Of a stretch of 17,734 nucleotides of DNA, positions 7,615 through 15,917 are shown in pieces. The notes under the pieces were generated by a model. The model made no database searches. It worked only from the letters and a program-made list of their open reading frames with translations, and had not been told where the DNA came from. Origin of the DNA: Lachnospiraceae bacterium UBA3643 (GTDB lineage Bacteria; Bacillota; Clostridia; Lachnospirales; Lachnospiraceae); assembly GCA_002373855.1 (NCBI GenBank), contig DFKO01000228.1, forward strand, positions 1 to 17,734. The letters run 5' to 3'. The position numbers were made by a program, and so were the translations under genes. Each line of letters starts with the position of its first letter. Positions within the stretch are counted from its first letter, which is position 1.

Positions 7615-8229
7615 ATGGATAAACCAATCAATGTTTCTGAAATGGGCGATCAGTACTTTGACGTGCTGAAGGAAATCGGCAATATCGGTGCCGGCAACGC
7701 AACCACCGCACTCTCCCAGATGATGGGATGCAAGGTAGACATGGCAGTGCCAAAGGTAAACCTCATGGAATTTAAAGAGGTTGGTACAACCATGGGTGGT
7801 GAGGACCAGATAGTAGCCGGTATATACCTTGTGGTTGAGGGAGACATCAACGGCAGTATCATGTTCATGCAAAAGAAAGAATCAGCAAGACACATGGTAT
7901 CAAAGCTTATGGGCATGGAGATCACAGGTGAGGATTTCACCGAGATGGAGGCCTCTGCCCTTAAGGAGATAGGCAATATCATCGCCGGTGCATATCTCAA
8001 TTCGCTCTCCACATTGACGAATTTAACCATATATCCTTCGGTTCCCGAGTTGTGTATCGATATGGCCGGGGCCATACTTTCCGTGCCTGCCATAGAGTTT
8101 GGTGCTGTCGGAGACAAGATGCTCCTCATTCAGACGGACTTTACCGATGAAATGGATTTATCCGGATATTTTATCCTTGTGCCTGATGAGACATCATATT
8201 CCAAGATACTCACAGCTCTCGGGTTTTAA
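7615..8229 (+). CDS. cheC: CheC, CheY-phosphate phosphatase
   Basis: 204 residues, close to the usual CheC length. Both phosphatase active sites of the D/S-xxx-E-xx-N type are intact: Asp16, Glu20 and Asn23 in DVLKEIGNIGAGNA, and Ser114, Glu118 and Asn121 in SALKEIGNIIAGAYL. CheC removes phosphate from CheY-P and binds CheD, which raises its activity, so together they form a feedback arm of adaptation in Firmicutes and Thermotoga. It is preceded by an AGGAGAA ribosome site, and cheD follows 37 bp after the stop. Lack of a FliN domain excludes FliY, and the two-site layout argues against CheX, which has one site. Confidence 0.95.
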   Translation: MDKPINVSEMGDQYFDVLKEIGNIGAGNATTALSQMMGCKVDMAVPKVNLMEFKEVGTTMGGEDQIVAGIYLVVEGDINGSIMFMQKKESARHMVSKLMGMEITGEDFTEMEASALKEIGNIIAGAYLNSLSTLTNLTIYPSVPELCIDMAGAILSVPAIEFGAVGDKMLLIQTDFTDEMDLSGYFILVPDETSYSKILTALGF

Positions 8230-8266
8230 TCGTATAAAAGGGAAATTGTTTTAACTGGAAGTAAAA

Positions 8267-8761
8267 ATGGCAGATGCAGTAAATTGCGTAAAAGTCGGAA
8301 TAGCCGACATGAATATAGTAAAAGATTCTGATACGATTACGACTATAGGCCTCGGATCATGTGTAGGTATTGCAATCAGGGATACCGTGCTCAGGATAGG
8401 AGGACTCGTACATATTATGCTCCCGGATTCCACCGCGGTATCAAGTAACCAGAATATCGCTAAATTTGCTGATACAGGTATACCTGAGCTGGTGAGCCGT
8501 ATGGAAAAGATGGGATGCAAAAAGTCCAGGATGGAAGCAAAGATCGCCGGCGGTGCCCAGATGTTTGCTTTTCAGAACAAGACGGAGCTCCTCGGAATCG
8601 GTCAGAGAAATGTCGAGGCGTCTAAGACAGCCTTAAAGAAAATGGGTATACCCCTAAAGGCTGAAGACTGTGGTGAAAACTACGGTCGTACTGTAGTCTA
8701 TTATCCCCAAACAGGGGATTATGAGATAAAGGCAGTCGGTAAGACTCCTAAAATGATTTAG
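8267..8761 (+). CDS. cheD: CheD, chemoreceptor glutamine deamidase
   Basis: 164 residues, one CheD domain. The catalytic Cys32 is in GLGSCVGIAI and His49 in GGLVHIMLP. Thr26 stands six residues before the Cys, as in the Cys-His-Thr triad known from Thermotoga CheD. The later AKIAGGAQMF and IGQRNVE stretches are also family-typical. CheD deamidates specific receptor glutamines and is controlled by exchange between receptors and CheC/CheY-P. The immediate neighbourhood of cheC supports that pairing. GGAAG at 8257-8261 is a moderate ribosome site 5 bases before the ATG. The stop is followed after 18 bp by a small membrane protein gene. Confidence 0.96.
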   Translation: MADAVNCVKVGIADMNIVKDSDTITTIGLGSCVGIAIRDTVLRIGGLVHIMLPDSTAVSSNQNIAKFADTGIPELVSRMEKMGCKKSRMEAKIAGGAQMFAFQNKTELLGIGQRNVEASKTALKKMGIPLKAEDCGENYGRTVVYYPQTGDYEIKAVGKTPKMI

Positions 8762-8779
8762 TCAGGCGGTTGTTTCGTA

Positions 8780-9073
8780 ATGGAAAATATTGATGAGCAT
8801 AAAGCGGCTCCGTTAAAAAGAAATAATCTGAATACCAAGCATTTCCCGCCGCTCCTAACACTTTTGGCAGGGCTTATATCCATGATCATATGCCTGTCAA
8901 AAGGTTCGGATCTTAAGGTTATGCTGCTGACGATGTTTATATCGATGATGCTGTTTGCATTTGTTGGTCTGGCTATCAAAATGATCGCAGACAACTTCGA
9001 TATGAAGCGGTCTTATGATGATATTCTTGATGATAATGAAGAAGATGACGACGGAGAAATCTTCAGAAAATAA
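8780..9073 (+). CDS. Small two-helix membrane protein with acidic tail, function unknown
   Basis: 97 residues, not recognised as a named family. A basic, polar N-terminus (1-20) is followed by two hydrophobic segments, about 23-41 (PLLTLLAGLISMIICLS) and about 45-68, with only a short GSDLK turn between them: a helical hairpin. The C-terminal 20 residues are very acidic (DDILDDNEEDDDGE). AGGCGG at 8763-8768 may be its ribosome site. It lies between cheD and fliA with gaps of 18 and 32 bp, on the same strand and with similar base use, so it is very likely a real member of the operon. In Bacillus subtilis cheD and sigD are adjacent, so this is an insertion. A link to sigma factor control, motor or receptors is only a guess from position. 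Confidence 0.75.
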   Translation: MENIDEHKAAPLKRNNLNTKHFPPLLTLLAGLISMIICLSKGSDLKVMLLTMFISMMLFAFVGLAIKMIADNFDMKRSYDDILDDNEEDDDGEIFRK

Positions 9074-9105
9074 TTTTTAAAATAATAAAAAGGGTTGGAC
9101 AGTAA

Positions 9106-9873
9106 ATGGACGAGAATGCAAAGAAGAGACTCTGGGAAGACTATACCAGACTCGGGGATTCGGCATTGCGTGAAAAATTAATACTCGAGTATGCGCCGCT
9201 TGTAAAGCTTGTGGCAGGCCGTCTCGTAATGTATCTGGGATACAATGTTGAGTACGAGGATCTGGTGAGTTACGGTACATTCGGACTCATCGACGCGATT
9301 GATAAATTTGATTACCGAAAGGGTATCAAGTTTGAGACATATGCATCCCTGCGTATCAGGGGAGCCATACTCGATCAGATCAGAAAAAATGACTGGATAC
9401 CAAGAACTGTCCGTCAGAGACAGAAACAGATTGATGCTGCGATAAAGCAGGTCGAGGAAAAAACGGGTCATCCGGCTACTGATGAAGAGATCGCAGAGGC
9501 ACTCGGAATCAGCGGGGACGATCTCCTTGAATGGCAGTCCCAGATGAAGTGTACCAATCTCGTATCCTTAAACGAGTATATGGATTCGGGAGCGGAGGTT
9601 GCCAACGATCCCCATCAGGCAGGCCACATGATCACGCCGGAGGAAGCTCTTGACAACAGTGAGATGAGAGAGATGCTCGCCCAGGCTTTAGAGGAACTCT
9701 CGGATAAAGAGAAAAAGGTAGTTCTTTTGTATTATTATGAGGAACTGACGCTCAAAGAGATCAGTCAGGTACTTGAAGTAACCGAATCGAGGATTTCCCA
9801 GCTCCATACAAGAGCTCTCCAGAAGATGAGAGGCATCATGGGAGATTACGTCGGAGTACTTGCACATATATAA
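9106..9873 (+). CDS. fliA: FliA/SigD, flagellar sigma-28 factor
   Basis: 255 residues, normal for the family. Region 2 contains EYEDLVSYGTFGLIDAIDKF and RKGIKFETYASLRIRGAILD (about 50-90), followed by the family mark WIPRTVRQR (97-105). Region 3 is near 110-160. Region 4 has LSDKEKKVVLLYYYEELTLK and the helix-turn-helix EISQVLEVTESRISQLHTRAL (about 218-238). The factor directs RNA polymerase to late flagellar genes (flagellin, hook-associated, motor and chemotaxis genes) after the anti-sigma factor FlgM is exported. FlgM is not in this window. The place near the end of a long che unit matches sigD in Bacillus subtilis, where distance from the promoter affects the level of sigma factor. AGGG at 9091-9094 is a modest ribosome site. 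Confidence 0.95.
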   Translation: MDENAKKRLWEDYTRLGDSALREKLILEYAPLVKLVAGRLVMYLGYNVEYEDLVSYGTFGLIDAIDKFDYRKGIKFETYASLRIRGAILDQIRKNDWIPRTVRQRQKQIDAAIKQVEEKTGHPATDEEIAEALGISGDDLLEWQSQMKCTNLVSLNEYMDSGAEVANDPHQAGHMITPEEALDNSEMREMLAQALEELSDKEKKVVLLYYYEELTLKEISQVLEVTESRISQLHTRALQKMRGIMGDYVGVLAHI

Positions 9874-9902
9874 AACATTTAACCATTGAGCGGGGGGTTA
9901 TT

Positions 9903-11501
9903 ATGGCTAAAACAAACGGATATTTCAGACTCTTAACAGACGAGCTCGGTACCAAGGTGGAACTCCACGGCCCCAAAGAAGGCGGCGCACCTATCAGTAT
10001 CAAGGAGCTGACAGGCTATCTGGCCAGACAAAAGGTTCCATTTGATATCAAGACGATCAATACAGAGCTTATGAATCTCGGTGAAGGCGACAGGACGGTA
10101 TTTTTGTCAGATCAGGCGATCATGCCAGCTTCGGAGAGTTGCTCGATAACGCTTACACCGGACCGGATGACTGCTGTGGCAAGGTTTTATCCCTGCTCCA
10201 CAAATGGCCGTGCATGGGGTAAAGAAGATATTCTGTCAGAACTGCGTATGAACAAGATAGCATTTGGCATTGACGATGCCGTGATTGACAAATACCTTTC
10301 TGACAAAAAATACTGTACTGATTATGTGATCGCAAACGGCAAACCTACAAGAGAAGGTAAGGATGCTGTCATTACATACAATTTCCCCACAGACAATAAG
10401 ATCAAGCCTACTCTCTCCGAAGATGGTACGGTAGATTTTAAGAACCTGAATATTGTCAATCACTGTAAGGCAGGAGATATACTTGCCGTGCTGACTCCCG
10501 AGGACAGAGGTGAGCCGGGTACTGACGTATGCGGCAATGTTATAAAGCCACATGATGTAAAGAGATTGTCCCTGTCATTTGGACGTAACATAGAGCTCTC
10601 TCCGGACAGGCTGTCAATAAAGTCTCTTGTAAACGGTCATGTATCGTATGTTGACGGTAAGGTTTTCGTCGCGGATGTATTTGAGGTTGAAAATGTCGAT
10701 AACTCAGTCGGCAATATCACATACGACGGCAATGTAAAGATAAACGGCAATGTAAACTCAGGCTTTTCCGTAAAAGCTAACGGAAATGTTGAGGTAAAGG
10801 GCTCTGTAGAGGGCGCATATATCGAGGCGGGTGGCAACATCGTCCTCTCGAGAGGTATTAACGGTATGGGCAAGGGCCAGCTAAAAGCCGGAGGCAATGT
10901 CATATCGAAATTCCTCGAAAACTGCAGTGTGTCTGCCGGCGGATCGGTGGAGACCGACTCGATACTTCACTCAAAGGTCCAGGCCAAGACAGAGATAAAT
11001 GTCATGTCTAAGAAAGGCTTCATCACAGGCGGCAGCGTATCTGCAACCGAGTGCATCAGAGTAAAGACACTCGGTACAAATATGGGAGCGGATACAATAG
11101 TCACTGTTGGTATCGATCCCGAGGTAACAAACAGATATCAGGAACTTGGCAAACAGGTTCAGGAGGCCCAGAAAAATCTTAAAGTACTCCTCCCTGTAAT
11201 AGATGCGACAAAAAAGAAACTGGCAGCAGGAGCAAAGCTGCTCCCTGAGCAGATAAAGAATCTCCAGCAGACAGCGGCAACCGTAAAGCAGCTCCAGGAA
11301 GTGCTTGTCAATAATGCCAAGGAGATGGAAACACTTAAAGAGACCATGGACTCTGCCGTAAATGCATCGGTGGAAGTAACCGGTATCGTATATCCGGGAA
11401 CGGTTATCACCATATCCGACTCGTCCATGATCATCAGGGAGTCGTTTAAATATTGCAGATTTCAGAGAAAACAGGGTTCTGTTGTAATGGGACCTTTATA
11501 A
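9903..11501 (+). CDS. fapA: FapA-type protein (flagellar assembly protein A, DUF342)
   Basis: 532 residues. The C-terminal two-thirds has the DUF342 pattern: GDILAVLTPEDRGEPGTDVCG, then a repeating Gly-Asn-Val/Ile set from about 270 to 390 (GNITYDGNVKINGNVN, KANGNVEVKGSV, EAGGNIVLSRGI, KAGGNVISKFL, SAGGSVETDS), which should fold as a right-handed beta-helix like the C-terminal domain of MinC. A coiled coil follows (about 405-480), then a short beta end. Family knowledge: FapA in Vibrio affects flagellar assembly and responds to glucose signalling; in Firmicutes the role is poorly defined. A run of six G's (9892-9897) is the ribosome site, 5 bases from the ATG. It is directly downstream of fliA in the same unit, supporting a motility or cell-pole role. 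There are no membrane segments. Confidence 0.85.
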   Translation: MAKTNGYFRLLTDELGTKVELHGPKEGGAPISIKELTGYLARQKVPFDIKTINTELMNLGEGDRTVFLSDQAIMPASESCSITLTPDRMTAVARFYPCSTNGRAWGKEDILSELRMNKIAFGIDDAVIDKYLSDKKYCTDYVIANGKPTREGKDAVITYNFPTDNKIKPTLSEDGTVDFKNLNIVNHCKAGDILAVLTPEDRGEPGTDVCGNVIKPHDVKRLSLSFGRNIELSPDRLSIKSLVNGHVSYVDGKVFVADVFEVENVDNSVGNITYDGNVKINGNVNSGFSVKANGNVEVKGSVEGAYIEAGGNIVLSRGINGMGKGQLKAGGNVISKFLENCSVSAGGSVETDSILHSKVQAKTEINVMSKKGFITGGSVSATECIRVKTLGTNMGADTIVTVGIDPEVTNRYQELGKQVQEAQKNLKVLLPVIDATKKKLAAGAKLLPEQIKNLQQTAATVKQLQEVLVNNAKEMETLKETMDSAVNASVEVTGIVYPGTVITISDSSMIIRESFKYCRFQRKQGSVVMGPL

Positions 11502-11516
11502 AAAGCGGGATATATT

Positions 11517-12449
11517 ATGACTTTAATGGAGATTGTGCTGCTGCTTGCAGGACTGGCAGCATTTGTGATCAGCTTCATAGTACCTGAAAGGAAAAGCCCC
11601 GAGGAAGAGGCTTTTTCCATCTCAGAGGAGGAGATAAGGAAGCTGGTCGACGAAGAGTACGAAAAAACTAAAGAGAGACTTGAGAGTCTGACAGATGAGA
11701 CAGTCAGCTATTCTATGGAGAAAGCGGAGCGGGCCCTTGAAAAGGTCAGCAACGAAAAGATGATAGCCTTCGGTGAGTATTCGGACAATGTCATGACTCA
11801 GATAAACAAGAATCATAACGAGGTTGTATTTCTAAATGACATGCTCTCAAGGAGCAGGGATGATCTGACCAATCTCCTCGGTCAGGCCATGAAGGATGCA
11901 AAATCGGCAACAGACATTTCAACAGGAGCTTTGGAGAGAGCAAAGGAAGCCAACGGCGATGCCGAGGCAGCCATGCTTAAATCAAAGGCAGCCCTCGATT
12001 CATCAGTTGTGGCAGAGGAAAAGATGATATCTGCAAGGCGTCATATAGAGGGATCTTATGAAGAGCCTGCAGCATCTGATGAAAAGCCCTCAAAGAAATC
12101 CAAGAAGTCCCAGGGATATACGGTAAAGACATCATCAAATGACATAATCGAAGGTCAGATGAGTATCCTTGATTATGAAGATAATGATTTCCTGAATATG
12201 GGTGATGACAGTGACAGTAAAGATTCTGGCACCGGTACCGAAAAGAAAAAGAAATCAACAAGAGGCAGAAAATCTTCAAAGACAAAAGACGCCGGCCCCG
12301 CCCTTAATTTCAGGGACGGTGAAAACGGAGAAAATAATAACGAAAAGATATTAAAGCTTCACAAGGCAGGCAAGTCAAATGTAGCCATAGCCAAGGAACT
12401 ATCCCTCGGAGTAGGTGAGGTCCAGCTTGTGATCGATCTGTTTAAATAA
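11517..12449 (+). CDS. Membrane-anchored coiled-coil protein, DUF6115-like, SwrB-position
   Basis: 310 residues. An N-terminal membrane helix (about 4-22, IVLLLAGLAAFVISFIV) is followed by a long, charged, mostly helical region (about 28-175) likely to form coiled coil. A disordered Ser/Lys/Asp-rich part follows (about 180-268). The C-terminal 35 residues (EKILKLHKAGKSNVAIAKEL onward) resemble a compact helix-turn-helix, which I recall as the DUF6115 signature. Bacillus subtilis SwrB, encoded just after sigD, has the same plan of one membrane helix plus coiled coil and promotes the maturation of the flagellar export apparatus. A similar role here is inferred from plan and position only. The GCGGGA ribosome site lies 7 bases before the ATG. 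The next gene starts 2 bp after the stop, so translation is probably coupled. Confidence 0.75.
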   Translation: MTLMEIVLLLAGLAAFVISFIVPERKSPEEEAFSISEEEIRKLVDEEYEKTKERLESLTDETVSYSMEKAERALEKVSNEKMIAFGEYSDNVMTQINKNHNEVVFLNDMLSRSRDDLTNLLGQAMKDAKSATDISTGALERAKEANGDAEAAMLKSKAALDSSVVAEEKMISARRHIEGSYEEPAASDEKPSKKSKKSQGYTVKTSSNDIIEGQMSILDYEDNDFLNMGDDSDSKDSGTGTEKKKKSTRGRKSSKTKDAGPALNFRDGENGENNNEKILKLHKAGKSNVAIAKELSLGVGEVQLVIDLFK

Positions 12450-12451
12450 AA

Positions 12452-13084
12452 ATGAAAATAAAGCCATATTTAAGAGGACTGGGAATAGGCATGATTGTTA
12501 CGGCGCTTATTCTCCATTTCTCAATGAAAAATGCAAATGATTCCGGGATGACCGACAGCGAGATAAAGGCAAGAGCGGCAGAGCTTGGCATGATAGAAAA
12601 TACCGTGCTCAGCAATACCGTGAGCCAGGAGTCGGTGTCTGTTGATTTCTCAGAGATAATAGAGGGTGATGATGAGACAGAACCTGTCACAGAACCTTCC
12701 ATGGAGACTGTGACGGAGCCGGGTGATCAGCCATCTGAGGAGCCGTTGGCAGAACCCTCCGATGTACCCACGCCCCTGCCTTCACCGGAGCCGTCTGTAG
12801 CAGCGTCACCTTCGCCCGGTCCGTCAGTAGCTCCTTCAGTTACTGCGTCACCGGCAGATCCGGACACGCCTGTCAATTATGTTACTGTCACAGTTGTCAG
12901 CGGGGACAGCTCCTATGCTGTTGCCAAAAAGGTTTATGACGCAGGACTCGTATCGTCAACAGCTCTGTTTGATCAGTATTTATGTGCAAACGGATATGAC
13001 AGATTTATTTCTGTCGGACAGCATCGTATCCCTGTGGATGCCACAGATGAAGAGATAGCCAAGATTCTTACTTCAGGAGATTGA
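12452..13084 (+). CDS. Membrane protein with Pro-rich linker and MltG/YceG-like C-terminal domain
   Basis: 210 residues. A single membrane helix (about 7-25, basic before it) is followed by a helical stretch (DSEIKARAAELGMI), then a low-complexity region from about 70 to 140 made of Glu-Pro-Ser and Ser-Pro repeats. The last 65 residues (TVVSGDSSYAVAKKVYDAGL, then FDQYLCANGYDRFISVGQHR) look like the substrate-binding LysM-like subdomain found at the start of MltG/YceG endolytic transglycosylases. The catalytic domain is absent, so no lytic activity is expected. The plan suggests a cell-surface, wall-reaching protein. Position after fapA and the SwrB-like gene hints at a role near the flagellar wall passage. 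It has no clear ribosome site and starts 2 bp after the previous stop, so it probably relies on coupling. Confidence 0.7.
   Translation: MKIKPYLRGLGIGMIVTALILHFSMKNANDSGMTDSEIKARAAELGMIENTVLSNTVSQESVSVDFSEIIEGDDETEPVTEPSMETVTEPGDQPSEEPLAEPSDVPTPLPSPEPSVAASPSPGPSVAPSVTASPADPDTPVNYVTVTVVSGDSSYAVAKKVYDAGLVSSTALFDQYLCANGYDRFISVGQHRIPVDATDEEIAKILTSGD
13075..13080 (+). promoter_or_regulatory. AGGAGA ribosome site for the hybrid kinase, inside the previous gene
   Basis: AGGAGA at 13075-13080 overlaps the last codons of the preceding gene and lies 14 bases before the ATG at 13095 (20 before the alternative ATG at 13101). It is the only plausible ribosome site here. The spacing favours the first ATG, or reinitiation by ribosomes ending at 13084. 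Confidence 0.45.
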
Positions 13085-13094
13085 TTTAAGTTAC

Positions 13095-15905
13095 ATGCAG
13101 ATGTTTTTGTGCCTGACATCAGGCTGCGGTTTGTTATATACCGTAATCTCAATGTTTGTGATCAATAAAGAGAAACCATCGCCTGTACTGCGATATATAA
13201 ATATAGCAGGTGCTCTGGCGGGGCTTTCTCTTTGTGCTTTTTTTCTTGAATTAAACACTTCTTCCGGAGATGCAAAGCTTTTATGTATCAAGCTTGAGAT
13301 GATAGCTCTCGCCGAGTTTATCGTCGTAATATCGTTTTTATCTCTATCCTTCAGCCAGATAAAACTCCCGGATTATGTAAAAAGGGGACTGCTCATATAC
13401 ACGGTCCTTGTATTTTTACTCATAGTTTTATCTACCCTTGGATTCGGATATCTGGATATTTTCGATATGATCCTGATTGACAATTACAGGGGAGTCCTCA
13501 CCATGAGAGGCCCTGCGTATTATACAGAACTGTCATTTTCTGTCATCATCGGTGTGCTTTGTTTTTATATTACGATCATTCATTCCCATTCGGACAAAGT
13601 GTCCCACTCTAAAGAGAATGTCCACATTGCATACCTGATACTCATACCTGTCATAGGCAGGATAGTCGATGCCATTTATCCCCTTAAGGGATTTTCGGTG
13701 ACGCCGCTTTTCATGCTCCTCACATGGATAGCAACCACGTCGGCCATTTTCAAATATCGTATTTTCGATACGATGCAGATGGCAAAAGATGACATCCTTG
13801 ATACCGTCAATGACGGATTTGTCGTAGTTGACACCCTTGACCGTGTCATGTATGTCAACGAGAAAGCAAAGCAGATGTATCCTTCTCTAAAGTACGAGGT
13901 CACACAGGAGAATGTGATCAAGGAACTCTTAAAGAAAGAGAAAAACGATGTAGTCATCGGCAAGTATCATTACCATATCGAGGTCGTAAAGTTCTTTAAT
14001 AAAAAGACATACAAGGGTCAGACCATATGGATAAATGACAGGACAGAAGAGTATAATGCCACAAAGCGACTCATAGAACTAAAGGAAGAGGCGGAAAATG
14101 CAAACCGCGCCAAGTCCGTATTCCTCGCCAATATGTCCCATGAGATCCGTACACCCCTTAATGCCATAATGGGTATGACGGAGATGATACTCCATGACAA
14201 TATAAATGCCAAGGTAGAGGAAAATGCGAGAAATATAAAGTCCGCATCAAATACCCTGCTGTCGATCATAAACAGCATCCTTGACTTTTCAAAGATTGAG
14301 AACGGCAAGGAAGAGATTGTGACAAACAACTACAGTCTCGGTGTCCTCATCCATGATATCCAGAACATGATAAACCTTAAGCTCATCGATAAAAACGTCG
14401 AGCTCATCGTACATGTAAAGGAAAATATCCCTTCGGTCCTTATCGGCGACGAGACCCATGTGCGACAGATATTTACAAATATCCTGACCAATGCCGTCAA
14501 GTATACAAAGCGCGGCTATATCAGAATGAATGTGGACTGTGAGCCGGTACCTACAGAGCCTGACAAGGTCCTTATCAAAGTATCGATCGAGGATACGGGA
14601 TGCGGTATCAAGCCGGAATCTATCAATACGCTCTTTGATTCATTCCAGAGAGCAGACATGATAAAGAACCGTACGATAGAGGGTACGGGACTGGGACTTG
14701 CTATCTGCAAGCGTCTCGTTGAGTCAATGGGCGGAGAGATAGGCGTAAAGAGTACATACGGTATCGGTTCCGTATTTTCATTCCATATCATCCAGGAGGT
14801 AGCCGATGCGTCTCCTCTTGGCGATTATGATACGCTCGAACTCCCCGGAGACATGGAGCCCGAGATGACGCTCTTAGCTCCTCTTGCCAAGGTACTCGTG
14901 GTTGATGATAATATCACAAATATCAAGGTGGCCCAGGGTATCCTGTCCATGTATCAGGTCAGAGTGGATACAGCTCTCTCCGGAGCCGAGTGTCTTGAAA
15001 AGGTACATAAGAATAATTATCACATGATATTCCTCGATCAGATGATGCCTGAGATGGACGGTATAGAGACGGCCAAGCTGATCAGGCTCGACAACGATCC
15101 AAAGGTCAGAAACCTGACGATCATAGCCCTCACCGCCAATGCCATCAGCGGCACGAGAGAGATGTTTTTATCAAACGGATTTCAGGAGTATATATCAAAG
15201 CCTGTGAACCTCACATCTGTCGAGTCGGTATTAAAGAGATTTCTGCCGGAGGATATCATTCATTATGTTGAGAAAAACAATGATGATACGGATTACAGCG
15301 ATGCTGATATCCATATGCGGGGTGTCGATGTGGAGGACGGACTCTCCAACTACGGCAATGACAAGGCCAAGTATCTCCAGATACTTAAGTTTATATACGA
15401 TGACGGCCCCATGCACCTCCAGCGTATAAAGGATTACCTTGAGGGTAAGCATTACAGGGAGTATGTATATGAAGTCCACTCCCTTAAAGGTCTGATGTCA
15501 GGTATAGGCGCAAAACAGCTGGCTGAGTTTGCCAGAATCCAGGAATACGCCGGCCGTGACGGCAATATCGATATCATCATCAAGGAGTCATCGTATGTAG
15601 TAGAGCAGTACGGAGAGATACTCGATGAGATAAAGAGAGTACTCACCGATACGGGATATATAAGGGATGATATCCAGGAGATCAGGGAGGAAGAGCTCAC
15701 CTGGAAAGAGTTCTGTGATATGCTCCATTCACTCCAGGGATCCATAGAGCTCTTAGAGCAGGGCGAGGCTGCCAGAAAGACTGACAACCTGCTGACATAT
15801 CCTCTCGATGCGGGTATCAGAAAACAGCTTATCGACATTAAGCATGAGATAAATGAGTTTGAGTATGACAAGGCCAGTGAGCTCATCAGGCAGCTGCTTG
15901 TATAA
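13095..15905 (+). CDS. Hybrid sensor histidine kinase (7TM, PAS-like, HisKA, HATPase, receiver, HPt)
   Basis: 936 residues. Seven hydrophobic segments fill about 6-220, fitting the 7TM sensor module of histidine kinases. A PAS-like domain (about 228-320) and short coiled coil lead to the HisKA motif SHEIRTPLNAIMGM with phosphorylated His349. The ATPase has the N box with Asn466, G1 EDTGCGIK (499-506) and G2 EGTGLGLAI (529-537). The receiver (about 598-715) has Asp604-Asp605, phosphoacceptor Asp648 in FLDQMMPEMDG and Lys702. An HPt domain (about 740-850) carries His795 in VHSLKGLMSGIGA. The last 85 residues form an extra helical tail. This is a complete internal phosphorelay with no DNA-binding or enzyme output, so a separate response regulator must receive the signal; none is in the window. 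It starts 10 bp after the previous gene. The ligand is unknown. Confidence 0.92.
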   Translation: MQMFLCLTSGCGLLYTVISMFVINKEKPSPVLRYINIAGALAGLSLCAFFLELNTSSGDAKLLCIKLEMIALAEFIVVISFLSLSFSQIKLPDYVKRGLLIYTVLVFLLIVLSTLGFGYLDIFDMILIDNYRGVLTMRGPAYYTELSFSVIIGVLCFYITIIHSHSDKVSHSKENVHIAYLILIPVIGRIVDAIYPLKGFSVTPLFMLLTWIATTSAIFKYRIFDTMQMAKDDILDTVNDGFVVVDTLDRVMYVNEKAKQMYPSLKYEVTQENVIKELLKKEKNDVVIGKYHYHIEVVKFFNKKTYKGQTIWINDRTEEYNATKRLIELKEEAENANRAKSVFLANMSHEIRTPLNAIMGMTEMILHDNINAKVEENARNIKSASNTLLSIINSILDFSKIENGKEEIVTNNYSLGVLIHDIQNMINLKLIDKNVELIVHVKENIPSVLIGDETHVRQIFTNILTNAVKYTKRGYIRMNVDCEPVPTEPDKVLIKVSIEDTGCGIKPESINTLFDSFQRADMIKNRTIEGTGLGLAICKRLVESMGGEIGVKSTYGIGSVFSFHIIQEVADASPLGDYDTLELPGDMEPEMTLLAPLAKVLVVDDNITNIKVAQGILSMYQVRVDTALSGAECLEKVHKNNYHMIFLDQMMPEMDGIETAKLIRLDNDPKVRNLTIIALTANAISGTREMFLSNGFQEYISKPVNLTSVESVLKRFLPEDIIHYVEKNNDDTDYSDADIHMRGVDVEDGLSNYGNDKAKYLQILKFIYDDGPMHLQRIKDYLEGKHYREYVYEVHSLKGLMSGIGAKQLAEFARIQEYAGRDGNIDIIIKESSYVVEQYGEILDEIKRVLTDTGYIRDDIQEIREEELTWKEFCDMLHSLQGSIELLEQGEAARKTDNLLTYPLDAGIRKQLIDIKHEINEFEYDKASELIRQLLV

Positions 15906-15917
15906 AAGGAGGAAAAG

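Noticed and set aside
10690..10710. GTCGATAA resembling a sigma-28 -10 box within fapA
   Set aside because: No matching -35 box at the needed distance, and no gene starts nearby.
12660..12880. Repetitive Pro/Ser/Glu-coding stretch as a possible DNA repeat or CRISPR-like array
   Set aside because: Units are irregular codon-level repeats within a protein linker; there are no constant repeats with spacers.
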